Origin: Candidatus Poseidoniaceae archaeon
GTDB taxonomy: Archaea > Thermoplasmatota > Poseidoniia > Poseidoniales > Poseidoniaceae
Reading direction: 5' to 3'
Assembly (NCBI GenBank): GCA_030747785.1
Contig: JASLKC010000033.1
Span: forward strand, 1 to 38,346
Length of the DNA stretch: 38,346 nt
The notes beneath the pieces were generated by a model that was given only the letters and a program-made list of their open reading frames with translations, searched no databases and was not told the origin of the DNA. Positions 8,823-16,332 of this stretch are shown in pieces. The first letter of the stretch is position 1; each line of letters begins with the position of its first letter. The translations under genes and the position numbers were made by a program.

Positions 8823-9269
8823 ATGATGGAAGCAGCAGCCCCACAACAAGTAGTCGTCGTACAGGCGGCAGGAAGGAACGCAACGCCGAAGGTGATCGGA
8901 ATTATCGCTATAGTATTTGCATCAATTGGAATTTTATGGAACGTTCTGATTGGTGGATTAATCGCCGTGTTATTTTCAGCGGCCGATTCGATTGATGGCG
9001 TAGATGTATCATTCATGGAGACATGGGGATTCATGATTTTCACACTACCAGCTTCAATTCTACTCTTAGTTGGCGGAATTAAGTGCTTGAAATACCAAAA
9101 GATGGGAGTATTCTTAATGCTCGGTGCTGAAGGATTTTCAGCAATCGGAAATATGGTAATTGGAAATGCAATCGGAGATATGGACATTGTAGGTTCATTG
9201 ATGTGGCCAATCATCTATGGAATAATTTGGGCATTGCCACTAATGTTGGCAAAAGACGACTTAGTGTGA
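8823..9269 (+). CDS. Small four-helix membrane protein, unknown function
   Basis: A 148-aa protein with a short Ala/Val-rich N-terminus. Four hydrophobic segments lie at about residues 22-43, 66-84, 92-112 and 118-140, with an acidic loop (SIDGVDVS) between the first two. It ends KDDLV. No catalytic motif is visible and I do not recognise the family. The double ATG at the start (ATGATG) leaves a one-codon ambiguity. It stands between the divergent YkgJ-like gene and the tRNA-Arg gene. Confidence 0.7.
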   Translation: MMEAAAPQQVVVVQAAGRNATPKVIGIIAIVFASIGILWNVLIGGLIAVLFSAADSIDGVDVSFMETWGFMIFTLPASILLLVGGIKCLKYQKMGVFLMLGAEGFSAIGNMVIGNAIGDMDIVGSLMWPIIYGIIWALPLMLAKDDLV

Positions 9270-9306
9270 CTTATCTCATTTGATAATCCACCCAAGAATT
9301 TGCCAT

Positions 9307-9328
9307 CGAAGGGCGCTAGCGTCCTTCG
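9307..9328. other. Near-perfect 22-nt palindrome upstream of tRNA-Arg
   Basis: The sequence is self-complementary over its whole length apart from one G:T pair, centred on gctagc, giving a 9-bp stem and 4-nt loop. It sits 38 nt after the stop of the small membrane protein and 55 nt before the tRNA. No poly-T follows. It may be an mRNA 3'-end hairpin or a dyad protein-binding site. Confidence 0.5.
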
Positions 9329-9382
9329 GTGGTAATATTTCTCAGCATCTAATTCAAGAAGGAGAGCCATGTCGGCGCGTTA

Positions 9383-9456
9383 GGGCAATTAGGGTAGCCT
9401 GGATATCCTGACGGGCTTCGAACCCGTCGACGCGGGTTCAAATCCTGCATTGCCCA
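9383..9456 (+). tRNA. tRNA-Arg, anticodon TCG
   Basis: Folded by eye. The acceptor stem GGGCAAT pairs with ATTGCCC, followed by discriminator A at 9456. The D-arm contains AGCCTGGATA, including A20, an arginine identity base. The anticodon stem ACGGG/CCCGT closes the loop CTTCGAA, placing TCG at 9418-9420. The T-arm is GCGGG-TTCAAAT-CCTGC. CCA is not encoded and no intron is present. The D-stem is weak (a G:T pair and a T:T mismatch). The gene ends two bases before the stop codon of the convergent ribD. Confidence 0.9.
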
Positions 9457-9458
9457 CT

Positions 9459-10457
9459 TCAAGCAGTGTGAATTTGGACGCGTTCATCGCCCCATTCCAC
9501 TTCAATGAAATTATCAAATCCACTTAGATCAAATTCTGCAAGAAGTGGCTCTACATGCTCAACATCAGCTTGGACCAAAATAAATTCATCAACTAATCCT
9601 TCGTTTAGGAAATGGTTGATTGTTGTAGGGCCACCTTCGACTAGTAGGCGCTGAATTTCCATATCACCCATCATGTCTAGCATTAATGGAAGACCTCTGA
9701 ATCCTTCTTCAAGCAGAACAGTATCTCCGCCATCGGTCAATAATTTGCAGTCGATAGGACAGCGCCCATTGGGATCAATTATGAAGCGTAGAGGTTGTTG
9801 CAAGCATTCAACATGGCGAACGTTGAGAGTAGGGTCATCTCGCAATACAGTTTCAACACCAATTAGAATGGCATCACAATCGTCACGTAATTCATGGACC
9901 TTGACCAAGCACTCTTGGGAAGTGAATCGGCTAGACTCTTGACTTCTATCATCTACACTGCCATTGGAATCGATTGCAACTTTGACGGTTACGAAGGGGC
10001 GACGGTATTCACACCAATGGAGAAATTCACGCATTTGTGCAGCAGCATCTTGTTCAAGTAGTCCAGTTCTGACTTTGATTCCAGCCTCTTCAAGAACTGA
10101 AGTTCCATCTCCACGCACATTGGGATTAGGGTCAGAATGAGCGATTATCACTTCACTAATCCCTGCCCAAAGTAGAGATTCAGTACAAGGAGGAGTGCGG
10201 CCAAAATGGTTGCAGGGTTCAAGTGTGACATAGGCGGTGGCGCCGTTTGTATTGTGGCCCTTTGCTTCAGCATCATGAATGGCCATTTGTTCAGCGTGTA
10301 AGCCGCCAAGATGGTCGTGCCATCCCTCTGCGATAATTTCGCCATCTTTCACAAGTACACAACCGACAATTGGATTCGGCCGTACTCTACCACGTCCACG
10401 TTCAGCAACTTCGAGTGCCTTGGTCATGAAGGCCACGTCCTCGTCACTGTACGCCAT
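9459..10457 (-). CDS. ribD: Bifunctional riboflavin biosynthesis protein RibD (deaminase/reductase)
   Basis: It carries the deamination and ribosyl reduction steps of riboflavin synthesis from the GTP-derived pyrimidine. The N-terminal zinc deaminase shows HAE and then PCNHFGRTPPC, the three zinc ligands. The C-terminal RibD_C reductase shows VKVAIDSNGSV, DAILIGVETVLRDDPTLNVR and LLVEGGPTTINHFL. I start it at the ATG at 10457 (MAYSDEDVAFM), giving 332 aa; the track start is an upstream TTG. Most archaea use a stand-alone reductase and a different order of steps, so the fused bacterial-type enzyme suggests acquisition from bacteria. No other rib genes are in the window. Confidence 0.93.
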   Translation of the reverse strand: MAYSDEDVAFMTKALEVAERGRGRVRPNPIVGCVLVKDGEIIAEGWHDHLGGLHAEQMAIHDAEAKGHNTNGATAYVTLEPCNHFGRTPPCTESLLWAGISEVIIAHSDPNPNVRGDGTSVLEEAGIKVRTGLLEQDAAAQMREFLHWCEYRRPFVTVKVAIDSNGSVDDRSQESSRFTSQECLVKVHELRDDCDAILIGVETVLRDDPTLNVRHVECLQQPLRFIIDPNGRCPIDCKLLTDGGDTVLLEEGFRGLPLMLDMMGDMEIQRLLVEGGPTTINHFLNEGLVDEFILVQADVEHVEPLLAEFDLSGFDNFIEVEWGDERVQIHTA

Positions 10458-10513
10458 GATTGAGCCGTATCGCCCATCACCCAAGAGTGATTCGCTTAGG
10501 GGGGGGAGGATTC

Positions 10514-11566
10514 ATGGCGGGGATGAATACTGCAGAAAGCATGGGCGACCTCCACTGTATTGTTAATCCAGCGAGTAGAGACCATACTTGTGGAAAGCGT
10601 TGGCCAAAGATAGTTGAGAAACTTGAAGCGCGTGGATTCACAGTCCATACTCATATGACTGAAAAAGTAGGTCATGCCAGTCAAATTGCCTGGGATTTGA
10701 GGCAGGAAGGAGTTGATGGAATGATAGTAGCAGCTGGTGGCGATGGGACTGTTCACGAAGTTGCAAGTGGTTTGCGAGGCTCAGATATTGTGATGGGAGT
10801 TTTGCCATTTGGCTCTGGTAATGATTACGGTATCACTCAAGGAGTATTCAATAAGGACATCGATGGAGCGATTGAAGTTTTGGTAAATGGAGTCGATAGA
10901 CGCTGTGCTGCATGGAGATTAGAAGGATTTCCAGCAGAGGATGCTGATGGTTATCCTGCCCCAACAGTAAATCAGTGGGATGGGCCATGTCCAGAAGGCA
11001 AGGTAGTACGTTGGGTATTTCTCGAATCAGATGCAGGCATTACTAGCGAAATATCCAGAGCGAAATTATATCGCGCAAAATGGATTAAGGGTGCAAAGAA
11101 ATACACATATCTCGGTATTACAACAATTCCAGTTTGGAAGCGTCGCAAAGTGTGGTTAAAATTAGATGATGAGGAAGGCGAAATTGTCGATTTTACAATG
11201 TATGCTGCTACAACAGGTGAAACTTTTGGAGGCGGATATATCGTTAGTCCGGGCGTAACCCCTCTCGACCAACACGGTTCCATTGTATATGCTCCAAGAA
11301 TGTCTAGACTCGCAATGCTTTCACTAATGGGTCCAATGAAGAAAGGTAAGCACATTGGCAAGTGGGGAATTTTCCAGCGTAAAGCGGATCGAATCGAACT
11401 AAAGCCGGTGGATAAGGATGGTTCAATTAGCGATAAACCGATTGAACCGATGACATGGGTTCAAGCAGATGGCGAACCTTGTATTGTAGCACCAGCAATA
11501 CTAGAATGGCATACCGAGCAAATATTGGTAAGAGGAGCGCCCAATGTTCCTTGGGATTCACAATGA
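10514..11566 (+). CDS. Diacylglycerol/sphingosine-kinase-like lipid kinase
   Basis: A member of the DAGK catalytic-domain (LCB5/YegS) family, which phosphorylates lipid hydroxyls using ATP. The N-terminal strand LHCIVNPASRD is typical. The nucleotide-binding motif AAGGDGTVHEV and the motif LPFGSGNDYGI follow. The start at 10514 is chosen because a GGGGGAGGA Shine-Dalgarno lies just before it; the track start at 10460 is further upstream. The length is 350 aa. In this organism it may act in polar-lipid precursor metabolism or salvage, which is inference. Its 3' end overlaps the convergent lipoprotein gene by 9 bp. Confidence 0.87.
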   Translation: MAGMNTAESMGDLHCIVNPASRDHTCGKRWPKIVEKLEARGFTVHTHMTEKVGHASQIAWDLRQEGVDGMIVAAGGDGTVHEVASGLRGSDIVMGVLPFGSGNDYGITQGVFNKDIDGAIEVLVNGVDRRCAAWRLEGFPAEDADGYPAPTVNQWDGPCPEGKVVRWVFLESDAGITSEISRAKLYRAKWIKGAKKYTYLGITTIPVWKRRKVWLKLDDEEGEIVDFTMYAATTGETFGGGYIVSPGVTPLDQHGSIVYAPRMSRLAMLSLMGPMKKGKHIGKWGIFQRKADRIELKPVDKDGSISDKPIEPMTWVQADGEPCIVAPAILEWHTEQILVRGAPNVPWDSQ

Positions 11567-12949
11567 GAAGTCATTGAAATCATCACCAGCAACAGATGGT
11601 TCACTGGATTTTCTTTGTACTGGTTCCGGTTCTGGTTCCGGTTCAGGCACAGCGGCTTTACGCTTCTTTACGGTTCTGCGCTTGACAGGCTTTGCCCCCT
11701 TAGTTGGTTGTGATGCAGAGGTAGGGTCATTGATTGACGAGCCACGCATTGCTGAGGAGAAGTGTTGACGTTTGGCCGCAGGTTCTGGTTGACTTGATGT
11801 TACACTTGAGCCTGAATACATACTGTCACTTTGTGTTGCAACCGGTTCGTACGAGGTTTGCGTCACTTGAGGTGCAGATACTGCGGCTTTATCTTTGACT
11901 TCTGGAGCAACTGTTACTGAACCGGAAACGCCTCCGCCGAATTCAGTTGGTCCGCTATCATCGGAATCCGTGGAAAGAATATTGTCAAGGCTGAATCCAG
12001 CTAATTCTTTTTCTTCTTTTACTTTCGGAGCCGCTGCCTTTGGTTTTTGTTTTGTAGGCGCTCTTGGTCCAAGGTCTTCCTTTTTCGATTGCTTCAAATC
12101 ACGCTTCATTTGTATGGCTTTAGCAAAGCCTTCTCTACCGAGCAGAGTCTTAGCAGAACTCTTCGCTCCCTGACGAATCATCATTGTAGAGAAGGTGAAC
12201 ATTGCGAAACCGCCACCGCCTCCGACTACTAGGAAGAAAATAACGAATGACCATCTGCCAAAGTAGTCGGTGTCTCCAAGTGCCCATTCATCATCATGGT
12301 CACCATTTGCACTGACAACCCCTTCCTCGACTTCAATGGAAGTGATAATCATCCCTTGTGCTTGGTAGGCGAAATTACAACTATCGGCTTCTAATTGATC
12401 AGCAGGAACTCCGGAATTTACTACAAGATATCCTTTGATTGTAATGGCTTGTTGCCACTCATCTAGAACATTGAGATTATCCGCTACATTTTCAGAGCCT
12501 GGTATTATTCCAATTACAGCCCATTCGCTTTCGTGCTCAGAAAGTTTCGACCCAACGGCTTCTTCTGGGTATAGAGGTGTAATCCAGTGCTTGAGATCTA
12601 CTCGTGGACCCATCTCTACTTGGACTGCTTCTCTCCAAGTCATTTTGTCAATGATTACAGCAGCCCCCATTGCTTTCTCATAACTTTGAACATCATCTGT
12701 ATGGCTTTCATACACAACGGAGGAGATTAACCAGCCCGTTATCGTAAATTCCCCATCACCGCACTTTCCAAGGGTGAGTGATTCGGAATAGGAGTTAGGG
12801 CCCAATTCTGATTTGATATCTGCCGAATCGTCGTTTAGCGTAACTTCCACCCCATCAGCACCCCATTCAGGCGTAGCACTAGCAATGCAGCCAGTGAGAA
12901 GAAACAGGACCGAGACGAACAGAACCATGAGTCTGGGGTCGCGGGCCAT
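11558..12949 (-). CDS. Lipoprotein-like envelope protein with second membrane anchor and cytoplasmic tail
   Basis: Function unknown. The track ORF reads back into the tRNA-Ser gene; the ATG at 12949 gives 463 aa. The N-terminus MARDPRLMVLFVSVLFLLTGC is a signal peptide ending in an LTGC lipobox. An extracytoplasmic domain of about 200 residues follows. A transmembrane helix then appears at about residues 225-248 (FVIFFLVVGGGGGFAMF). The tail of about 210 residues is charged and low-complexity, with Lys-rich patches and an EPEPEPEP run near the end. With a lipidated N-terminus outside, the tail should lie in the cytoplasm. It begins 48 bp downstream of tRNA-Ser on the same strand. Confidence 0.72.
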   Translation of the reverse strand: MARDPRLMVLFVSVLFLLTGCIASATPEWGADGVEVTLNDDSADIKSELGPNSYSESLTLGKCGDGEFTITGWLISSVVYESHTDDVQSYEKAMGAAVIIDKMTWREAVQVEMGPRVDLKHWITPLYPEEAVGSKLSEHESEWAVIGIIPGSENVADNLNVLDEWQQAITIKGYLVVNSGVPADQLEADSCNFAYQAQGMIITSIEVEEGVVSANGDHDDEWALGDTDYFGRWSFVIFFLVVGGGGGFAMFTFSTMMIRQGAKSSAKTLLGREGFAKAIQMKRDLKQSKKEDLGPRAPTKQKPKAAAPKVKEEKELAGFSLDNILSTDSDDSGPTEFGGGVSGSVTVAPEVKDKAAVSAPQVTQTSYEPVATQSDSMYSGSSVTSSQPEPAAKRQHFSSAMRGSSINDPTSASQPTKGAKPVKRRTVKKRKAAVPEPEPEPEPVQRKSSEPSVAGDDFNDFSL

Positions 12950-12997
12950 GAGGTGCCTACGGCACCTTTGGTTTGTCAAACCATCGTTTGTGAAAAG

Positions 12998-13079
12998 CGC
13001 GGAGAGAGAGATTCGAACTCCCGTGTCAGAAGACACCGGCTTTCAAGGCCGGCGCAATACCAGGCTATGCGACCTCCGC
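12998..13079 (-). tRNA. tRNA-Ser, anticodon TGA
   Basis: Read on the minus strand, the acceptor GCGGAGG pairs with TCTCCGC (one G:T), and the discriminator base is G, as expected for serine. The anticodon stem CCGGC/GCCGG closes the loop CTTGAAA, giving TGA at plus-strand 13043-13045. A long class II variable arm (TGTCTTCTGACA) and a T-arm with GTTCGAATC are present. CCA is not encoded and no intron is seen. It lies between the SCO1-like gene and the lipoprotein gene, all on the minus strand. Confidence 0.92.
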
Positions 13080-13124
13080 TTCAACACTCGGGGATGAACC
13101 AATGGTCAAGACCCTTGCGACTGT

Positions 13125-14552
13125 TTACTCATCCCGAGAACTAGCAATGAATGCTAATCCAAGCGCCGCTGCAACCATACTAAACGTAAATCCTGGAATA
13201 CTATCCGAAGAATCCAAATCAGATACGCCATTGATTATTTTCTTGATATCTTCAACAAAATCGCTGACATCCCATTGATATCCGGACCAGGAAATCCTAG
13301 GTTTGCCGTTTGAATCTAAAATAAATGTAAGAGTAGTATGGAGAGTCGAATATTCTGATTCATCGCTATCATGATCCATTCCTTCCATATTAGCCGGAGA
13401 TGGAATACTCATGTCTGCAGTAGAATTTGGAGCCCAAGCAATATGCATGGTATCCGTCAAATCATCCATACCAACTTGTGCCTCTTCCCACATCCCCGAT
13501 GCGGCATTCCATGAATGGAGTTGCCACCACCAACTGAAATCCGATGGTGCTGTGACATTTCCAATCGAACTCATGTAATGTCCATTTTCACTATCTGGAG
13601 CTTCAAAATCACTGAGTGTAGCCATGGATTGATGCCATGCATTTGTTGCAGGCATCATAGCGCTACTTGAATTTCCGCTTACATCGACTATTGTAGTAGA
13701 AGCATGCTCTCCCATTGGAGCAGGAATTGTAGCATCATCAGTGGTATTTGGAGCGAATGCAATCGCTTGAGGCATTAGTGAAGCAATTGCCATGGTAGAA
13801 CTAGTCCAAATTGAATTATCAGAATCCCATGTGTGCAACTCCCACTCCCACGTGCCATCAGAAGGGGCCTCCTCACCATTTATTCCAGTAACTAAGTGAA
13901 TTTGAGAAACATCTTGTTCATCGGGTTGGGCCGTCACGATATTCCAATCTTCTTCGTATGAAGTTGCAGTTAGTTGGTGCCAACCATTCAACATAACATC
14001 ATGCTCACTTGAATTACCATCAGGCATCATCACAGTTACACTATCAGCATGAGACATATCATGGCCTCCATGGCCATCCTCATGTGATTCGATATACTCT
14101 CTGTCTACACTAACGAGGAATTGATCCCACACCGGTTCGACTTCTTCAGTAGTACCAGTAAGATGCGGCCATTCAACTCCATGCATTTCTGTAAATGCAG
14201 CAAGACGTTCTGGCGTATCATATTCAGGGTCAACAGAGATTGAAACAAAATTTACATCTTCTCCATCGAGCGACAATTGTGCAGTTTTCAAATTTTGAGT
14301 AATTGTCGGACACACTTCATGGCATCTGGTGAAGATAAATGCAACAACTGTTGCATCTGCAACTTCTCCAGTAATTGTAGTAGCTATTCCATTTTGATTG
14401 GTAAGTGTGAAATGGTCGATTGAAGATCTAGAGAGTGCAAGTCCATGATAGCCTTGTTCCGAGGTATCATGATTGTGACCACCATCAGCAATAGCATCAG
14501 GAATAGTTGCAACAAAAAGCAATCCAATAAGGCACAATACGGCCGCTCTCAT
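13125..14552 (-). CDS. SCO1/SenC-like copper protein with a large duplicated-domain insertion
   Basis: A predicted copper chaperone for the CuA site of the upstream oxidase. Residues 1-22 are a signal peptide. The thioredoxin-like fold starts near 45, with the copper-binding CHEVC at C77/C81 and ISVDPEYDTPERL after it. The third ligand, His in LHTTLTFILDSNG, is at about H405. In ordinary Sco proteins it lies under 100 residues after the cysteines. The additional 240 residues (about 158-400) hold a His-rich patch (HEDGHGGHDMSH) and two copies of a domain of about 100 residues marked by APSDxxWxWxLHxW and IAxAPNxTxD. A C-terminal helix (456-471) anchors the protein. GAGGTCA before the ATG is a good Shine-Dalgarno. 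It is the last gene of the cox operon. Confidence 0.88.
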   Translation of the reverse strand: MRAAVLCLIGLLFVATIPDAIADGGHNHDTSEQGYHGLALSRSSIDHFTLTNQNGIATTITGEVADATVVAFIFTRCHEVCPTITQNLKTAQLSLDGEDVNFVSISVDPEYDTPERLAAFTEMHGVEWPHLTGTTEEVEPVWDQFLVSVDREYIESHEDGHGGHDMSHADSVTVMMPDGNSSEHDVMLNGWHQLTATSYEEDWNIVTAQPDEQDVSQIHLVTGINGEEAPSDGTWEWELHTWDSDNSIWTSSTMAIASLMPQAIAFAPNTTDDATIPAPMGEHASTTIVDVSGNSSSAMMPATNAWHQSMATLSDFEAPDSENGHYMSSIGNVTAPSDFSWWWQLHSWNAASGMWEEAQVGMDDLTDTMHIAWAPNSTADMSIPSPANMEGMDHDSDESEYSTLHTTLTFILDSNGKPRISWSGYQWDVSDFVEDIKKIINGVSDLDSSDSIPGFTFSMVAAALGLAFIASSRDE

Positions 14553-14607
14553 AATTTGACCTCAAGGCCATTATTTATGAATAATTGCACTTACTTGTGT
14601 AGTGAAA

Positions 14608-14952
14608 TTATTCAATTACATATGCCCAATCGTAATTAGGCGTGCACCAATCTGGCAAACCGAGAATACTGTCAGGATTGGAAAGCCCGATTCCCCAAAG
14701 CATCAAAGCGACAAAGAGAACCGGGAATAGAGCGGTTCTGGTGTAGATGAAAGGGTCGCCTTTCAGGTGCATAAAGAATGCAGCAATTCCGTAAGCCTTG
14801 ACAATTCCAACTCCAATTAGAATTGCCCAGACGGTGTATACACTTAGGCCGGAAACATAGACTGCCCCGACTTCTAGCAATGTAAACAACATCAATACGA
14901 CGAAGTTCCAGAAGTAGATGTCCTTTCCTGCGTATAGCTTGTGTTCTCCCAT
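14608..14952 (-). CDS. ctaF: Cytochrome c oxidase subunit IV (CtaF/CyoD-like)
   Basis: A small accessory subunit of heme-copper oxidases, 114 aa, with three helices (about residues 14-34, 40-60 and 72-92). The segment KAYGIAAFFMHLKGD between helices 2 and 3 is characteristic of prokaryotic COX4 proteins. It follows subunit III by 9 bp. Its Shine-Dalgarno GAGGTGAT (14956-14963) overlaps the subunit III stop, indicating coupled translation. A 55-bp gap separates it from the SCO1-like gene. Confidence 0.88.
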   Translation of the reverse strand: MGEHKLYAGKDIYFWNFVVLMLFTLLEVGAVYVSGLSVYTVWAILIGVGIVKAYGIAAFFMHLKGDPFIYTRTALFPVLFVALMLWGIGLSNPDSILGLPDWCTPNYDWAYVIE

Positions 14953-14961
14953 AGTATCACC

Positions 14962-16332
14962 TCAGTACAGATAGAATGCGGGGAAGATGGCTACCCAAGC
15001 CAAATCCACAAAGTGCCAATAGAGTCCGAAGTATTCGATACCTCTACCGTTCTTTTCATCATAGCCCACAGTGTCGGCCTTGAAGATCATGAATAACATG
15101 ACTAGTAGTCCAATGAATACGTGCAATCCGTGTGCTCCGGTTGCTACATAGAAGATTGAACCAGCCTGTGTGTTGATATCGAAGCCTTCTGCAACTAGAT
15201 GACTCCATTCAATTAGTTTCAGGATAATGAAGAGAGACCCTAGTGCCAGAGTCATCATCAGATAGTTTCGTACAGCCTTCTTGCGGGTCGGGAATAACTT
15301 AGCCATCAATTTATTATCGCTAACTGTCCACTTGGTGTCTTTAGCGGTCTTCAGTGCAAGAACAATGGTGTATGAAGAGATAATCAGTGCAAAGGTATTG
15401 ATTGCACCAGGAAGTAAAGTTCCAATGTCGTGGCGTAGAAGGTCAGATGCTGTAACAACATCAGCAGGTCCAACACAACGTCCGGAATCTACTGCCCATT
15501 GAGTACACCATTCTGTGCGCATTCTCAGGTAAGAGGAGAAGAATGATGCGAAGACCATCATCTCAGACATAAGGAAAATCCACATTCCAGCCTTTCTAAT
15601 ATCCTGTCCGCCGAATGGCTGACCTAATGCAACCTGTTCATGATGGCCTGCAAGGTCTTCTCTCCACCAGTTGCCGATTCCCACTATTGCAATCATGAAA
15701 CCTACAACGGAGATCGTGAAGCCGCCGTAATCTGCAGCGTAATCAAGTCCAAGTACAGCCTTACAGGTGTCAACGAAACCTGGGAATCCCATCATGAAGA
15801 GTAGGATTCCACTTGCCATTAGAATCGGTGATGCAGATCCATGGTGTTCTTCATGGTCGCCATCATGAGCATAAGGATCATCATCAGGTTGTATACTGTT
15901 AAAGAATCCTGCAACCAAGTAAAATGAAGCGTAAACAACCATCATTAGAGCGATGGTAATTCCAGCGGTCTTCCATGTAAGATATGATAGATGGGCATCG
16001 ATTTTTGCATGTTCTGCATGATCATATTCTTCGAATGCATGCTCGTAATGTTCTAATGCATCTTCACGCTCATCATGTACTTCTCCAGAAGCAGGTCGCC
16101 CTGCATCTTCCCAAGCTTTGTCAGCGGTAGCAAATTCATCCGATGCTTCGACATAATGGTCGTGTGCATTCTCGTATGGAATAATCGTATCTTCCCAAGC
16201 ATGATGCTTCATGGACGCAATGCCAACAGACATTACGCCATATGCAAGGCCACCTACTACGAGTAAAGCGATACCTATCACAACAGTTTTCATCCATATG
16301 TCGTTTTTGACATCGTGCAAACTTCCGCTCAA
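14962..16332 (-). CDS. ctaE: Cytochrome c oxidase subunit III with His-rich N-terminal extension
   Basis: The non-catalytic subunit III of the oxidase. The core is recognised by DIRKAGMWIFLMSEMMVFASFFSSYLR and by the end GAHGLHVFIGLLVMLF and YWHFVDLAWVAIFPAFYLY. At 456 aa it is much longer than bacterial subunit III. The extra part is TM1 (14-38) and a charged, probably coiled-coil loop (about 40-120) with about ten His residues, followed by TM2 (124-143) and a second His cluster (AHDGDHEEHHG). The start codon is TTG at 16332, preceded by a perfect AGGAGGTG at 16338-16345. It overlaps the subunit I stop by 4 bp. Confidence 0.92.
   Translation of the reverse strand: MSGSLHDVKNDIWMKTVVIGIALLVVGGLAYGVMSVGIASMKHHAWEDTIIPYENAHDHYVEASDEFATADKAWEDAGRPASGEVHDEREDALEHYEHAFEEYDHAEHAKIDAHLSYLTWKTAGITIALMMVVYASFYLVAGFFNSIQPDDDPYAHDGDHEEHHGSASPILMASGILLFMMGFPGFVDTCKAVLGLDYAADYGGFTISVVGFMIAIVGIGNWWREDLAGHHEQVALGQPFGGQDIRKAGMWIFLMSEMMVFASFFSSYLRMRTEWCTQWAVDSGRCVGPADVVTASDLLRHDIGTLLPGAINTFALIISSYTIVLALKTAKDTKWTVSDNKLMAKLFPTRKKAVRNYLMMTLALGSLFIILKLIEWSHLVAEGFDINTQAGSIFYVATGAHGLHVFIGLLVMLFMIFKADTVGYDEKNGRGIEYFGLYWHFVDLAWVAIFPAFYLY

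Noticed and set aside
14570-14585. AT-only inverted repeat attatt-tatg-aataat before the SCO1-like gene
   Set aside because: Weak stem, expected by chance in an AT-rich spacer. The Shine-Dalgarno closer to the ATG explains the start.
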